DNA of 64,000 nt from Onchocerca lupi (GCA_028564675.1 JAOVVO010000311.1:25144-89143), one strand, 5' to 3'; shown: positions 48,751-62,760, counted from the first letter of the stretch. Notes: generated from the sequence alone by a model not told the origin. Made by a program: numbers and translations.

Positions 48751-51700
48751 GCTAGGTCAAACGGTCTTGAAATGAAGTGGCGGAGATATAAGATAAACTA
48801 ATATCAAATCGCTTTCTGTCTCATGGATGAAACGCTGAAGGATTGGTTGACAGCCCTCTGTTCTTATCACTCACATCACTATTGCTCATGTTACTGTATC
48901 ACTCATTGATAGTTTTCTGGTTCCTCATTCCTGCTTGTAAAATGGTCAGCGGTTATTTCTGCTTTCATTTAATCTTCATTCGATTCTTTTCAGAATCTGT
49001 ACATCCGCAATTTCCCATCAGATATGCGGCATCTCGGATCACTGCAGTCAAAAAGTAAGTAGTCATGCATGATGCGGAAAACTTGCCTTGTTGATCTTGG
49101 CTCAGCGATGAAGTTTGCTTCTTTATCTAACAGCTCCCTTCAATGCACGTCCGCATGCAACTCGAAATGATTGCCCTAAATAGTAGGCGGAGCATGCGTT
49201 TGCTTGCAGATTGCATGTTAAAGTGTCCTGCAAACTTCTGCTTGCATAGTTCTTCGTTAACCGACATCTATCTATACACAAACGGACACATTGCATGCCA
49301 TCCCTCCCTGCCAAATACAAGAAACAATTGATTGCAAATCTATTTTTGTGACACTATCCGCACACACACATTTATAGACGTGCACAGAAATACTGAGACA
49401 GATAGACAGACAGACAAGCAGAGGCATGTGATGTGATGTTTTCTGCACTGCATATTCTTCAACTTGTTTTGGGTCATACGTTGCGTACTGCAGTGTATTA
49501 TGCGTAATGTGCGTGTATTATGCGTGTCTGACGTATCCCATGGATATTTTCATTCTCTGCTCCCGAACTTATGGTAGATTATCTTGCTTGGCATGGGATC
49601 ATTTTGGTCATTTTCTCTTTTTTCTTTTCCAAACTTTATTCAGATGTCACGTTAGTAAATGAGAATAAAATGAAGATTGAGAGGAAAACAGATCTCAAGG
49701 TCTTTATTTATTGATTTTTATTTCTAAATAGAAATGCTGTCAGCATGCTCAATTTGCATTTTTGTTGAGAATCGATCGATATATTAATCAACGTATACCA
49801 AGAATAAGCTTTAGACATAATGTTAGTGATTATATTTCGTGTAAACTCATTCCTGAAACTTTGGTCTGTACAAAACCAAAATTAGTTCTCGAAGACGATC
49901 ATTTCGGGATTCAGATGAGTAGAAGATTTTTGAAAAGTGCTTTCTGCAAATCTGTCCATTCATTCATTTTTTTTCTAGTAGAAGAAAGTTAAATCAAGTT
50001 CAAGTTACTTCTATTTATATAATTGAAAATATTCCATTCATAGATTTTCGTTACATAGAAAAAATTCTTTCTGTCTTCGAGAATCATCAATTAGGTTTCG
50101 ATAATAAGATAGATTTTACCTGGAAATTAGTAGGAAGATGCAGGAGATGAGTATTATGTGTTCTTTTTTTCTCTTATCATATCATTTAATTCTATTTGTA
50201 TTTCAATTCTATAATATTTCCAACTGTCCCTCATTTCATCGGGTTATTCAAATATGCTTTGGGACATGTAATTCTCCACTGAAGTGATCAACCGGTTGTG
50301 GCAATAGAATGAAATGAAAGAAAGATATATGGATGCTAAAGGTGCAGTAGATAGAGTTGTGCCGATTCTCTTCTGTCGTTAAATTGAGCGATCAAAAAAT
50401 CTTATATTTTTTGCTGATTGCACGCAATTCAGTCTTTATTCCCTCTTTCTGTTCTGGATGTAGGGATCGGTTGATAATATTGTAAAGCAGATGACTTGTC
50501 ATTTCACATTCCTTTATATTGTTTCTTGCGCTAACTATTATGAAGTCCTCTCCTCTAGAGGGAGGATTTTTTCCGACTATAGATTTGAGTTGGAGATGAG
50601 AAATGAAGTAATAAGGAAATGCTACAGCACTGCGATTGTCGAAGAGCTATCGTGCGAGAAAATATCGTCGTACGGAAGATTGAACGATTTTCTTCTGTGC
50701 GATGTCGAGGATTATCGATGTTTTTCAAAAATGTTCTTGATATCAGTGTGTATAGGTAATGATGGTCAAGATAGTCATCTTCAAAGGAAGAAAATGAACA
50801 TTTCTTAGGTTTTTTGTAATTTTTGTTGTGCTGATTAATAACTCTGACGATTTGATGAAATTTCTTTGCATGTATCGTGTACGGTAGATAATTAGTGCTG
50901 TTTGATCATTTCTGTTATAATTGAATTGCTGAAATTAAAGCTGATATTTGCTTTTTTCTTGAAAAATGAATTACAGAAAAGATTTTTTGAGTTTCAAAGG
51001 AAATAAAACATCATTTCATATGTGAATAATCACTGTTTAATCACTGATGACAAATGATTCGTAATTTGAAATTTCCGATTGATAAAAATTCGTTGAGAAA
51101 AATAATGACTCAAGTATGTTACATCCTTCTGTCACTGATCAAGGTCATCAGATTTCTCAAAAGTTTTACGAATTGCTTTCTGAAAAATTTTTAGTAAATG
51201 AAATCAAAAAAATCTAGCCATTTTTCAGAATATGTTCAGACAATTAAGTTAGGATGAAACAACAAAAATATATTTCTCTTGTTCATCAGTAAAAAATTGT
51301 TCTGCAGAAAAATTAGGGCACTCAAGTGGGGAAGGAAGTAGAGCAAAACTATGAAGCAATAAAATAAGAAACCAGTCTTCTTGAAATTAAATCCTAAAAT
51401 ATTTATCTGATTGTGTTGAGTCAATCCGGATTGATTTGTATAGTGTTGAGAAAAAAGTTCATCAGAGTTTGCTTTTATGAATATTGAATTAAATGTTTTT
51501 ATGCTATTTTATGCCATCCTTTGCGCAAACATCTGATGGTATTCAATTGTCGTTCGTCTAGTTTTATCAGTTTTTAAGAATGATTTATCCATTTTAGTTT
51601 TAAAACATTCATGAGAATGATTGTCTTTGCATAATGAAATATGATGGAAAGACAGGGCAGGTTTATTTCTTTTTTTTTTTTTTTTTTTGTTGAAAATATG

Positions 51701-53118
51701 TCAAGTTCGTTGCCGAAAAACAAGTTTTAGTAGTGTTATCCTTTGCTATACGAAATGTTATGTTGGGATCATTTGATGTTTCATAATTTTTTTAAAGAAC
51801 TTCTCGGTTTTTTCTTTTTTTGTAAGAATAAGAAAGAATAAATTATGAGATTTTTTGCTTTTAATGTATTAAACTTAAGTAGAATAGAATACTGCATTCA
51901 TATATTTGCATTAATTTTTATGTAGTATTGCGATTCTTACCAGTGCTTACCAGATAGCTGCATTTTGGATGAGCGGAACTCTTTTTTAAGTAAAAAAGAG
52001 AAATCCTTTTAACTTATTCATATTATAAATGTATATTAAGCATTATCTGTCTTAGTATAAATTTTATGCTTTCTAAAAATCTCCTATCCAACTCTCCTTT
52101 AAGGTATAAGTTGACTCTGTGAATATTCTCTAATTCATGTCTATTGTTTGGACCGATCAACACAGAAATGATTGATAATTAGTAAGTCGAAATTAATAAC
52201 GAATCCTCTGTTAATCTGCCAATTTTCATAGCGCATCAGACTCGGAAGCTTTTTGGATCGATACTTTTCTGAAGATCTATTGCGAAATGACTATTTCTTC
52301 TCTTCCGTTAAATAGCTTTCTTTGTGCAGTGGCTATATCGTATTTTTATAGCCTGCGTTTTTCGTTGCAGATAACTTAAATCCATAACTCCAGAAGCCGG
52401 GTTGATCTTTCATGATTTCTCCGTTCTATCATTGAAGCACTAGATACATTTCGTTTTCAAATATTTCTTAATCACTGTGATATTGATGGATAAATATATT
52501 TTACTTAAACTTATAAACGAAAATTTTATTGATGCATTTATAGTGTTTTTGAGAAATAGTTGAAACTTTCATTTTAGAGGTTCTAATTTCGATTTTACAG
52601 ATGGATCATGGAACACTAATCACTTTTCTGCAGCTGCTAGGAATGAAACGTGGCACTTTTTATTCTTTATAATCTTTATTCCAATTACTTTATGCAGATG
52701 ACTTTAGTGGAAGAAACAGAGAAAGATTTCTAGTGGAAATCATATCATTAAAATTGATTTTTGCTTTCGTTGCAAATCAAAATAATAGCAATAAATTCTC
52801 TTATTATATTTATAATTAATTTAGTAGTTGCGTAATGAATTATTTGATTTTGCATTCTGTACTTTTTTTTTAATGTGAAATAAGGCGATCGAAAGATTTG
52901 ATTATTGGTTGTGGATTAAATCGCCTTTTCTCTGTGAAACATTAATTTTTCTCTTTTATTTGCTCGTATTCAAAAAAGTATAAATGAAATAACTTGATTT
53001 TTCTTTTTTTGCAGTTGATCAGGTTCATTTATCTAGTTTTTTATTGTGACTTTTGTCGGTCTCTGGATGATCTATTGGCAGTGCTTACTAATTGCAGTGA
53101 TTTGAAGAAGCGTATATA

Positions 53119-56100
53119 ATGGCGGGCGTTTTCGATATTGGTAAGTTAAAAAACAAAGTAATTTTTTGTTTTATTAAAAATGTTTAGGGAATGAGATTTA
53201 TATATCTTTGTGTTTTGTAGTCGAAGGAAATATATGATGTGCAAAAAAAAAGAAAGAAAAAAAAAGGCATAAATAAAGAATACTGAAGAATCTTGATTTC
53301 GATTATCCAAGAATTGCCGTATAAATTGAAGAAAAGTATTTTTCTACAGAATTGAATGACCATCATACTAGTGCAGCAGTGTTGGGCGATGAAGTGATGG
53401 AAGAAGATAATGAGTACATCGACGTTGAAGATGTTGGTTTTTATTAGGCTAAAATACAAGTGCAAATTTTTTTTTTTATTAGTGCAGACTCATTTCCAAT
53501 GACTGAAATGCAAATCGTTAGTATTTGTGAAATGTTCTGTCAGAAGTTGATTCAATCCAGTATATATTCAAAATTGATGACATTTCACCTTGGGTATATA
53601 ATCAAACTACAATATGGTACTTTAAGAATGTTTCTATATAATTCTTACCAAATGTTTCTTTTTAGGGACATATTAGTTCACCGCCTCCAAGCTCGTCCTA
53701 TTTGTAAGTTTTAAATTTAATTCTAAAAAATATGCCATTTTTCAAATACCTTATGTGTGTCTTATTGGTCAGTTGGATGAATGTGTACATAAATACTCAG
53801 AAAAACAATATTGATAATGAACGGTACTTTTTTTTTGCTTTCTGGAACGTCATCATGAAAATTATACAAATGTTTATTGAATTTCATAAGTCTCAAGAAT
53901 TATAGATTCGTAATTTCTAATCGTAATTTATATTTAGTTTCCTTGTTTAAATAGTTGCTTATAAATTCAAGGAAATTTCTGGTTTTATTATTTAGCTGGA
54001 AAAAAAAAACCATGATATTATTTTTGAATTCCCTTTTTCGTTATCACTTAATTTTTGCTTTAGAGAGGATCCATATATCGAAAAAATTGATTTGGACGAA
54101 TCAACCGTCAATCCACCAAATACACGTTTAGGCCCAGAAAATTTTCAATTGCTTAAAGTTTTAGGAAAAGGTGGATATGGGAAGGTATAATAAATTTAAT
54201 TATTTCCATTATTATATTAGCTAAACAACTCGAACTCAGTGGTTTAACATTTTAATTGCACGATTGAAATTTTTACTAATAAAGAGGTTTTTCTCGTTCT
54301 TGAAAGATAAAAAAATGTCAGAATTCTCTTGTGCTCTAGAAATAAAATTTGGATTTTTATGTTGAGATGCAGTTTTTGAAATACTAATTAATCACAAATG
54401 TAGACATAGCTTAATAGCATTATTATAGGTATTTCAAGTTAGAAAAATTAATGGAAAAGATCAAGGGAAAATTTTTGCGATGAAGGTATTGAAAAAGGCA
54501 ACAATTATCAGAAATCAGAAAGATACAGCTCATACAAAAGCAGAAAGGAACATTTTGGAGGCAGTAAAGGTTAGCTTAAATATTTCTCATGCTTATCAAA
54601 ATGAAAGTGGTGTAAAATGAATAAATTGACAATTCTTGAAATCGATTTATCTTTTTCAGGGAAGCTTCAAAAAAAAAAAAAAAAAAAAAAAAAGAACCGA
54701 GAGTTGATCTTGAGGAAACTTAGTGAATTACCTATATCAAAATTATTGGGTTTTTGTGGAATCATTTAGTGACTTCTATTTAAATTAATTAATAATTGTC
54801 TTCTGATTTTCAGAGTCCATTTATATGTGATCTTCTCTACGCTTTTCAAACAGGCGGCAAATTGTATTTGATTTTGGAGTATTTAAGTGGTGGCGAATTA
54901 TTTATGCATTTAGAGCGTGAGGGACTTTTCATGGAGGTAATATTTAAATTTATTTAATTTTTTTATCCTTCAATTTCTGTTGCTGAAATTTTTTTTTTAT
55001 TAAAGCACAAACGATTCTAAAAACTTTTCAAGTATTCAATTAGGACTATGCAATAAATTATTTATGGCACAGTTTATTGGAATTCATAATATTCTTTCCA
55101 TTTAAATATTTTTCAAATACTCTATTAGATATATTTACCAAGAGATTCTATTAAAGAAAAATCGAATGATTTTCGGGATTGAAGAGGTATCAGTGCAATT
55201 TTTTCGGAATTTATTAACGGAGGAATGAGACGCATTTTTTGAGTTTATAGTAGTTATCTGATAGGAAAGCTTGTTTACTTCTGTATTACAAATGTTATTA
55301 CATATGCATAGCTATTTGATTTGATGTTTCCCTGAAACTTTAAGTTAATGGTATACTATTAATAATTAAAGAGAAAGAATGAAAAGTGACAGTGTAGTAT
55401 TTCAAAATTTTCTGGACATAAATAATACTGAAAATTACAGAGAGTTATTTGAAGTTCAAACCCTTAAGGGCTACATTTAAATGATGCATTCTTTTTCCAA
55501 AAAAAAAAAGTGATAATAATGACAGTCGTCCGATAGATGCTTAATAATTTTATTCTTCTATCTTTAATTAACCATCTTTCTGCTTCACTTATCATTTTAT
55601 AATTTGGACCGCTAAATGACTAAAGTTGTAAAGCGACTAACTGCTATTCAGAATAGGGTTGGAACAGTGAACTTATGTTGATGCAAATGTCTCGGAAAAA
55701 GATGTACATTCATGTGGCAGCTGGCAATCTAAAAGCATAAAAAGAAAACCGGATATGTATATTATATCCTTACAGGACACTGCGGCATTTTATTTAAGTG
55801 AAATAGTTTGCTCATTGGAGCATCTCCATCGACAGGGAATCATTTATCGCGATTTGAAGCCAGAAAATATTTTACTTGATAGTCGAGGTTAGTGTATTTT
55901 TAAAAATACTGATGCAAATGATTTGAATACAAAGAATTGATCGTTACCCAGAAAAAGTGTTGATAACCTATTTAATTTCACCATTTTAACATTAAAATAT
56001 TAAAATTTTTCTTGATGATAGCTTCAAGCCGTAATACAAGATAAGACTTTGCTGATCAAGCATTTACTTTTGAAAATAGGATTTTTCAGGACATGTAAAA

Positions 56101-57575
56101 TTGACTGATTTTGGTTTATGCAAAGAAGCGATTGAAGGTGACCAGAAAACGCACACATTTTGTGGTACTATTGAATACATGGCACCAGAGATATTAATGA
56201 GAGTTGGACACAATAAAGCAGTAGATTGGTGGAGTTTGGGTGCGCTGACATATGATATGCTTACTGGTGGTCCCCCTTTTACAGCTGATAACAGGTTTTC
56301 AAATTTCAAATATTTTATTCTTAAATTTTCTGTGCGAAATATCGGTTTGTATATTTATCAGAAATAAGATTTTGCTATTTTGTCATACCATATAAGATTC
56401 TTTTAGAAAATTGTATTTTGTATTTTAGGAAAAAGACGATTGACAAGATTTTGAAAGGACGACTGACATTGCCATCGTTTTTGAGCATGGAAGCACGTGA
56501 TTTGATCAAAAGACTTCTGAAGAGACATGTTGAAACGAGACTTGGAGCTGGACCTGAAGATGCTTATGAAATTAAACAACATTCCTTTTTTCGATCTTTC
56601 AATTGGGATTTGGTTTACGCACGGCAGGTTGTGGTTTTCTATTTCTCAAAAATTGTTTTTGTGAGATTCATTTGATAAAAAAATGATATAGTGCTGAGCC
56701 ATATTTTTTTTTCTAAACTTTGTTTTCGACCTCGTCTTTCTCACTTTTCACCGACTCTAACCTTGCAGTTGGAGCCACCATATAAACCAAATATCACGTC
56801 GGAGGATGATGTGTCTTTATTTGACAGCAAATTCACGAAGATGACACCAGTTGATTCCCCATGCGAACAGAATATCTCTTTGTCAGTGAATCCATTCGAA
56901 GGTTTCACATATGTTGCGCCAAGTGTTCTCGAGGAGATGCAGAAGCCAAAGCTAACTAAGGCACGATCACCATTTAAAAATCAGTGGTACATATAATTCA
57001 TTTATTCATAAAAATATAATTCATTCATAAAAAAAAAAATTTTTGATTCCGATTAGTGTTTTATTTATTTCTTGTTAATTCGAAACTTTATTCATCTTAT
57101 ATTTTAAAAGATCTCTTCTCCTTTTGCTACCTTTTTTGCATCAATGTAGTAAAATATAATTCATCGATTCACGTCCTTCCCTCATCGTCTATCGTTGTTG
57201 AACGCACGTGTAGCTATGCACAGAATTTATGGAGGAAGTTCGCGCTCGTAATTAATAATGCATATTTCCTTATATTATCAATAGAGTTAATGCTAGCGAG
57301 ACTATACTGATGCGGCAAAAATCTGTTAAAGTAATTTGGAAATCAAAGTCTCTCTTAATCCACTTTTCAGCAGTGTGAACATAAATGAATTAATGAAGAT
57401 GAACTGTACGGGATATAAAGTCCGCATATTCATTATTAAAAAACTATAACATTTGCTATACTTTTTCAGCTCATCGATAGTCTATTCAGATGGTGATGTA
57501 GAGTCGAATGTATTAGACAATCGAGAAGATGCGATGGATATTAGCACCACTTTACCGAAGTTCAGGCATGCTTGA
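53119..57575 (+). CDS. rsks-1: p70 ribosomal protein S6 kinase (RSKS-1 type), AGC kinase downstream of TOR
   Basis: Phosphorylates ribosomal protein S6 and other targets to raise translation and growth when TOR is active. Exons: 53119-53140, 53350-53432, 53666-53703, 54064-54184, 54429-54569, 54814-54936, 55776-55887, 56090-56294, 56429-56627, 56769-56986, 57470-57575 (TGA), about 455 residues. The TOS motif FDIEL (residues 5-9) is split by the first intron. GHISSPPPSSSYLEDP matches the worm N-terminus. The kinase domain has GKGGYGKV, catalytic Lys107, YRDLKPEN, DFG, the T-loop THTFCGT (Thr236) and APE. The AGC tail carries the turn motif TPVDSP (Ser378) and the hydrophobic motif FEGFTY (Thr395, the TOR site). 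Only about 60 residues follow, less than in C. elegans (about 550 total). The exon 2 donor was set by phase, because the GGTTTT alternative leads to a stop. A TTGCAG acceptor lies 21 nt before the ATG. Confidence 0.96.
54669..54693. repeat. Poly(A) tract in an S6 kinase intron
   Basis: An uninterrupted A run of about 25 bases in the intron between the exons ending at 54569 and starting at 54814. Simple homopolymer. Confidence 0.75.
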
Positions 57576-60500
57576 ATCGAATCTGTTTACTAATTATTCT
57601 ACTTTACAGGTGATTCTATTCTTGGTTTTCTGCTTGTCTTTCATACATTTTTCAGGCAATGCATTTTATTTTGTTTGAATAATTTATCACTTTTGAAGAT
57701 ATTTTGGCTTTTCTTTTCCTTAAAGTTTTAGTTGCTTTACATCTTATAGTACTTATGTGGTTGTGAGTCAGTGGCTTTTGGTTTTTTTCAGTGATATCTT
57801 TTTTTAAAAAAAGGCCAACATGTATAATGCGTTGTATCATGAATGTGAAACAAGAAAAACTTTAAGTGATCTGGATCCAAGGATTTTGTTATGCTTAAGA
57901 TCAAGCAGAGTTTTGAATTTTGAGAAATCACGTTTTGTTTTTGATGTTCGTTCATATTTTTCTGTAGTTAAATCTTTTAAGGTTGAGTAATTTTGCAGAT
58001 CAGCGCAGAATTATGGTCTGAAAATGCGAAGCTGGAATTGTTGAGATTTGAGAGTTGGTAGCAAGTCTCAATAATTTATTTCTGACAAATCATAAATTCG
58101 CGCCAAAAAAACCTCAGGGCGCATTCATATACTTCAGTGCCTTTGTTTCGTATTTGTTCTGATGATTTCGCTAAACGCTTTGTTTTTTTCATTTCACGTA
58201 AAACCAGCTTCATATTTGCTCACTTATATGATTTTTTTTAATTTTCTGTTATTGAATTTTTTTGGACTTTTGCTGGATTGAATTAATGAATGCAGTGTTT
58301 GATTTGATTTCTAGTTATTTTACGAATTTTTTTTTTTATTTGTGCCTGATTGTTACCAGTTATGATTATTGCTGTTAATATTGGGAATCTTTTATTTTAG
58401 TAGAAGTGTTGATAGTTCTCATTTTGGTAGGGCAAATTTGTTGAACGATAAATAATTTGGGATGTGAATACAAAGTATATCTTAATATCTTATTGCTTTG
58501 CATTAAGATGGAAAACAAAAAATTTGTTGAGATATAAATTGTGAAAAATGTTTCAAATTTTCAGTCCTGAAATCACGTAAGAGTATCGAAAGTTTGTATA
58601 GTCGGAATTGTAGTAAGTGGAATTTCTTGCCCATTTTCAAAGTTGACTTTTAATTACTCGAGCACCAATGATTTTCAAATACAGAGCTAACAGTTGTTAC
58701 TTTTAGTGAGCGTATGAGTCACTTGAGAGTATAGTTGCAATTCAGTTTTGTCTGTGTATACAATTGCTCTTTCTTTTTTATTTTAGAATTATTTGCCCTT
58801 CCGTTCATTTTAGATTTTAATTCTTGCAGATGCAGAAAGTTGAAAAATCATGGTAACTTTGAGACAATCGTTATCACCTGAACCAGAAAAGTTGCAGAAT
58901 TTTCTAGCCGTCTTAGAAATAAATTTATGATTTATAAGTGTGAGGCGCTGGGAGAGACCTAGTTCTATGAAGCATTTTTCCTTTAGAGTTCAACTGAATT
59001 TTGAATTTCGGGAATTTCTGTATGGATTTGTTTGAGGCTGTAAAGTTACTGTGGTTTGATCCTGCGTGTTGCATCACTGAGTCTTCTATAAATACATAAG
59101 TCTTGAAGCATTTCAATATTAGAACGGAGTTATTTGATTTGTTTTGGCAGTCAGCAACGGTTTATTGAGGTTTAGAAAATTTGTTGCAGTACTTGAAACG
59201 CAAAGTCACATAAAGTGTATAATGCAGACCTCGAATGACTTCATATTTTTATTAAAAAAGCTGTTCTATGCAGATAATTAGCAATTGCCATTGAAGTTAG
59301 GACTTTAGATATTATCGTGGAAATTTTTTTCTGATAATTGGTGCGAACAAATAATTGTGATTAAAAGTTTTATTGAGCGACGATGAAGATTTTATGTTAT
59401 AAGACAAAAATATTAGAATATCACGAGTAGAGCCAATTGTCGAATTGTTCGTCATCACTTGTAGGAACAATTGGTAGCAATTTGAGGGATATTGATGGTA
59501 CATTAAGTTGAACTGAATCGAAGTGCACTGCTTCTCGAGTCTTCGGTAAGAGTTTCTATCGGATGGACAATCCTAACTTTTTATATAGTACGAGTTATTT
59601 ACAACATGATAACCATAGATCAACGAACAATGCACGTAAGTTTGGTAGGAAATCAAAAGATGAGATAAAAATCTTTATTATACTAAAATATTTCTACAAT
59701 ATAAAAATACTTTATTTCAACACAATTATATTATATAAAAATATTTTCGACAAGTTTTTTAAATCTGGCATATGAAAGCAATCACCTGTATCATCTGAAT
59801 ACTTGATGGATCGATTTAACATGCATTAGTGACGGAATAATATCCTAATATATCTCGAGAATTTCTTACTTTTTACTTTTGGTCGATTTCGATTCATAAA
59901 ACCAAAATTATTCATTTTATCTTTTTGGAACTTTCTAAGCAACATATAACGATTAATACAATACGGCAGGACATAAGCCCTGATAGTTTGGAAATTTTAA
60001 TATGTTGGTATAATTTCGACAAATCATTATTTTCTTTATTTTTTAAACTTTCAGATTTACCATCTGGTTTAACAAAGTCAAAATTCACTTTCAAGTGCAT
60101 TAATTGTAGTGTTCACAGATTTGTACAGAAAACTTGATCTATTGTGCATCTAATAATGCGACTTGAATAAAACAGCATAATAGATGAAATATCTTCATTA
60201 ATTCATATTGTATTTATCAAAAAATGATTTTTTTTTTCAATTTGTTCTCTAAATTATGAAAAATGCTTGATGAAATAAAACATTTTAGAACAGAAAATCG
60301 ATTAAATATGGAAATGAAATGGAAATATCTATATTGTCAAGGAGAGTTGAAAATTGATAGTCCAAAACAACCGAGAAAAACTTTTTTTTGACATTTTACA
60401 AGAACTACAGAGGAGTGATTATTGTCGGAATTTTAAATTCGTTTTCTGAATTTTCATATTTATAATTCTTGGTGATGAACAATTCCTATAGTCTCATTAG

Positions 60501-62760
60501 AACCAATTTGGATGATTATATATAAAATTGTGGTAGAGACTATAGAAATTGCCAATAAGAAGTTCAAGCACAAGAGAATTGAAGAGAAATTCAGAATAAA
60601 CCGTAAATTGTCTGTTTTTTCAAAACGATTTCAGTGTTAAGCAATTTCGAGTTTTGCCTGCAGTGTTTATATGAATTTCAACTTTGAATTTAAACTAAAT
60701 TTGCTTTTTTTTATTATGAATTGTCCCAAAGTTCCAAGGATATTTAAGGACTTGTTAAAACAATTGCCAACTAATTTTCAAGATTGGATATAATTAAATT
60801 GAATCAGTCATGACATTCAGTCTGCATTCAATGGAAAAATTTACCATCTACATCGATCTGATTATATTCATTATTCAGTGCTTCCTGACTTTCGAGAGCC
60901 AAATGACAATTAATATTTTTATTTGAATTCATTTAATATCGAATTTCAACCTAGAAAACATGAAATTAAATTCATAAGTTTTTAAAGGAGAACACGAAAA
61001 AATTTTAACAGTAATTTTTTGGATAGGAAAGAAGAGATTATGTCTAAGCGCTTATATATCTTAATTTCTCATATTAATAAAAATCATAAACTAATCATAA
61101 ACAAATCATAAACTTTTGGTTTAGCTAAACTTTTAAACTTTTTATTTTTTTTTTAACTTTCAAGTGAGGAACTGTGTGGAACAAAATTTTTGCTGAATTT
61201 TCATTAGATATTAGCTTGCTAAAAGTTCTCCAATGAAGAATCAACGCATTTTTTCTTTTTTCTTTGTTTTTTCACATTAAAACTCTTTACTTAGATTATT
61301 ATATATCCTTAATAGCTGCAGTTAGAGGCGAAATCTTTGAAAAGTGAAAAATGGATTGTTTAGTCAGGCTTTGTGCATTTTATTTTAAGAAGTAACAAAG
61401 AGTAATCTAGAAGTAATTTTAGAAACTTGCAAATAATTAATTTTAAATAAAATTGTTGCAAGCAGAGATTATTCACATTCAGTTGCTAATTTCATTTGTT
61501 TCTTGAATAAACCAAAAGATAAAGTGGACGAAAATGCTATAAAGTTCTATTAATTTTGACAATTTTAGGAAAGAAATTGAGAATTGTCGATTTGCACTTT
61601 AAATTCCATCCAAATGCGAAATTCATGTAAAATAAACAGAAATATTGGTTTTTAGTTTTCAATTTTAGTAAAAGGATTTGTCTACGGTAAGCGTAATTGG
61701 TTGTGTGTAAATAAAAATTACCACATATCGCCTGATGCTTACAATTTACTAACCAAACCCAACGATTTCTATGAAACTTGCTGACGTTGAACGGGAAAAT
61801 CATGATTTTTTTTTAAAAATCATGATATACAGATTTTTTTGCCGTCTACTTTCAGTTTGCGAACAGTGTTCAACATTTGCACTCTCCATTGAGTTAATGA
61901 AAATACAGTTATAAAGTGGAGCTACTGCGCAATGTAGCAGCAATTATCATCTAAAATGCTTGATTAAATATTTCACATCAAATGGATCCACATCTTTCTA
62001 GTATATTTCAAATTTATCCTTTGTTCTCAATTACAGCTGAATGAAAATACATGCTTGCAATAAATAGCGATGTGAAATGATATAACCGAGTTTGAAATTA
62101 AATTACATGAAAAATATGCAAGAGAAACTGATATAATTGGATTCTTGCCGTAATCATGAGCATAATTATCAAAAAAAAAAAACAACATAGCTAATATAAA
62201 ATATAAATTTAGTTGTTACATTTGTTTTGTGAAATTAATGCTAATAGATATCTTACTAACTTTATTTCCAACCTAACTTAATTTCAGATTTATTTGTTAT
62301 TCAAATCTTATACTTGATCGCATCATTTTTCGTATTGTTTATTTCTTGCTCACTCATTTATGATAGGCATATTGTAAATTCCTACTTTTTAGTGTTTTAA
62401 ATTTTTATTTTTTGAAAAATTCTTAAATATTTTAAGGTAGAAGTTCATCAATCAAGTGTTATCAGACTTAAATTATACATAAAGCACAGGTCCCACAGGC
62501 CATAAAAGTTTTGAAACAAGCAATGCCATTTATTTCTATGAAGTCGTACCAAATTTCATCAATTCTTGGAAAAATTTGATGTTAGTGTTACATATTTCTT
62601 TCGGGAATTTGATGTACAATTGCTTATCTAACGTCCCAGTCTTATTAAATGTGCAAACCATTTCTCGAGTACCGCAAAACCAGCCTTTGCAGAAAGAGTT
62701 TTTCAACTTTGAACTAATCATTCAAGTTCAATTTCAGTTTTTTTTTAACTTTTAACTGTT

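Larger units (their letters stand above)
47435..53097. other. 5.7-kb divergent intergenic region between the MOSPD2-type gene and S6 kinase
   Basis: Should contain both promoters. It includes a GT microsatellite (47469-47516), a GC-rich minisatellite (48585-48750), a GACA-rich run near 49395-49421, a repeated GTGTATTATGCGT (49493-49505 and 49513-49525) and a T run near 51668-51688. From about 48540 to 49560 the base composition is clearly less AT-rich than the rest of the window. Open stretches at 49762-49992 and 50491-50808 (+) have no recognised domain and are not called as genes. Confidence 0.45.

Noticed and set aside
53433..53456. Alternative S6K exon 2 ending at the GGTTTT donor (53436)
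   Set aside because: Leads to TAT TAG in the following exon; the GAT|GTTGGT donor keeps the conserved GHISSPPPSSSY frame.
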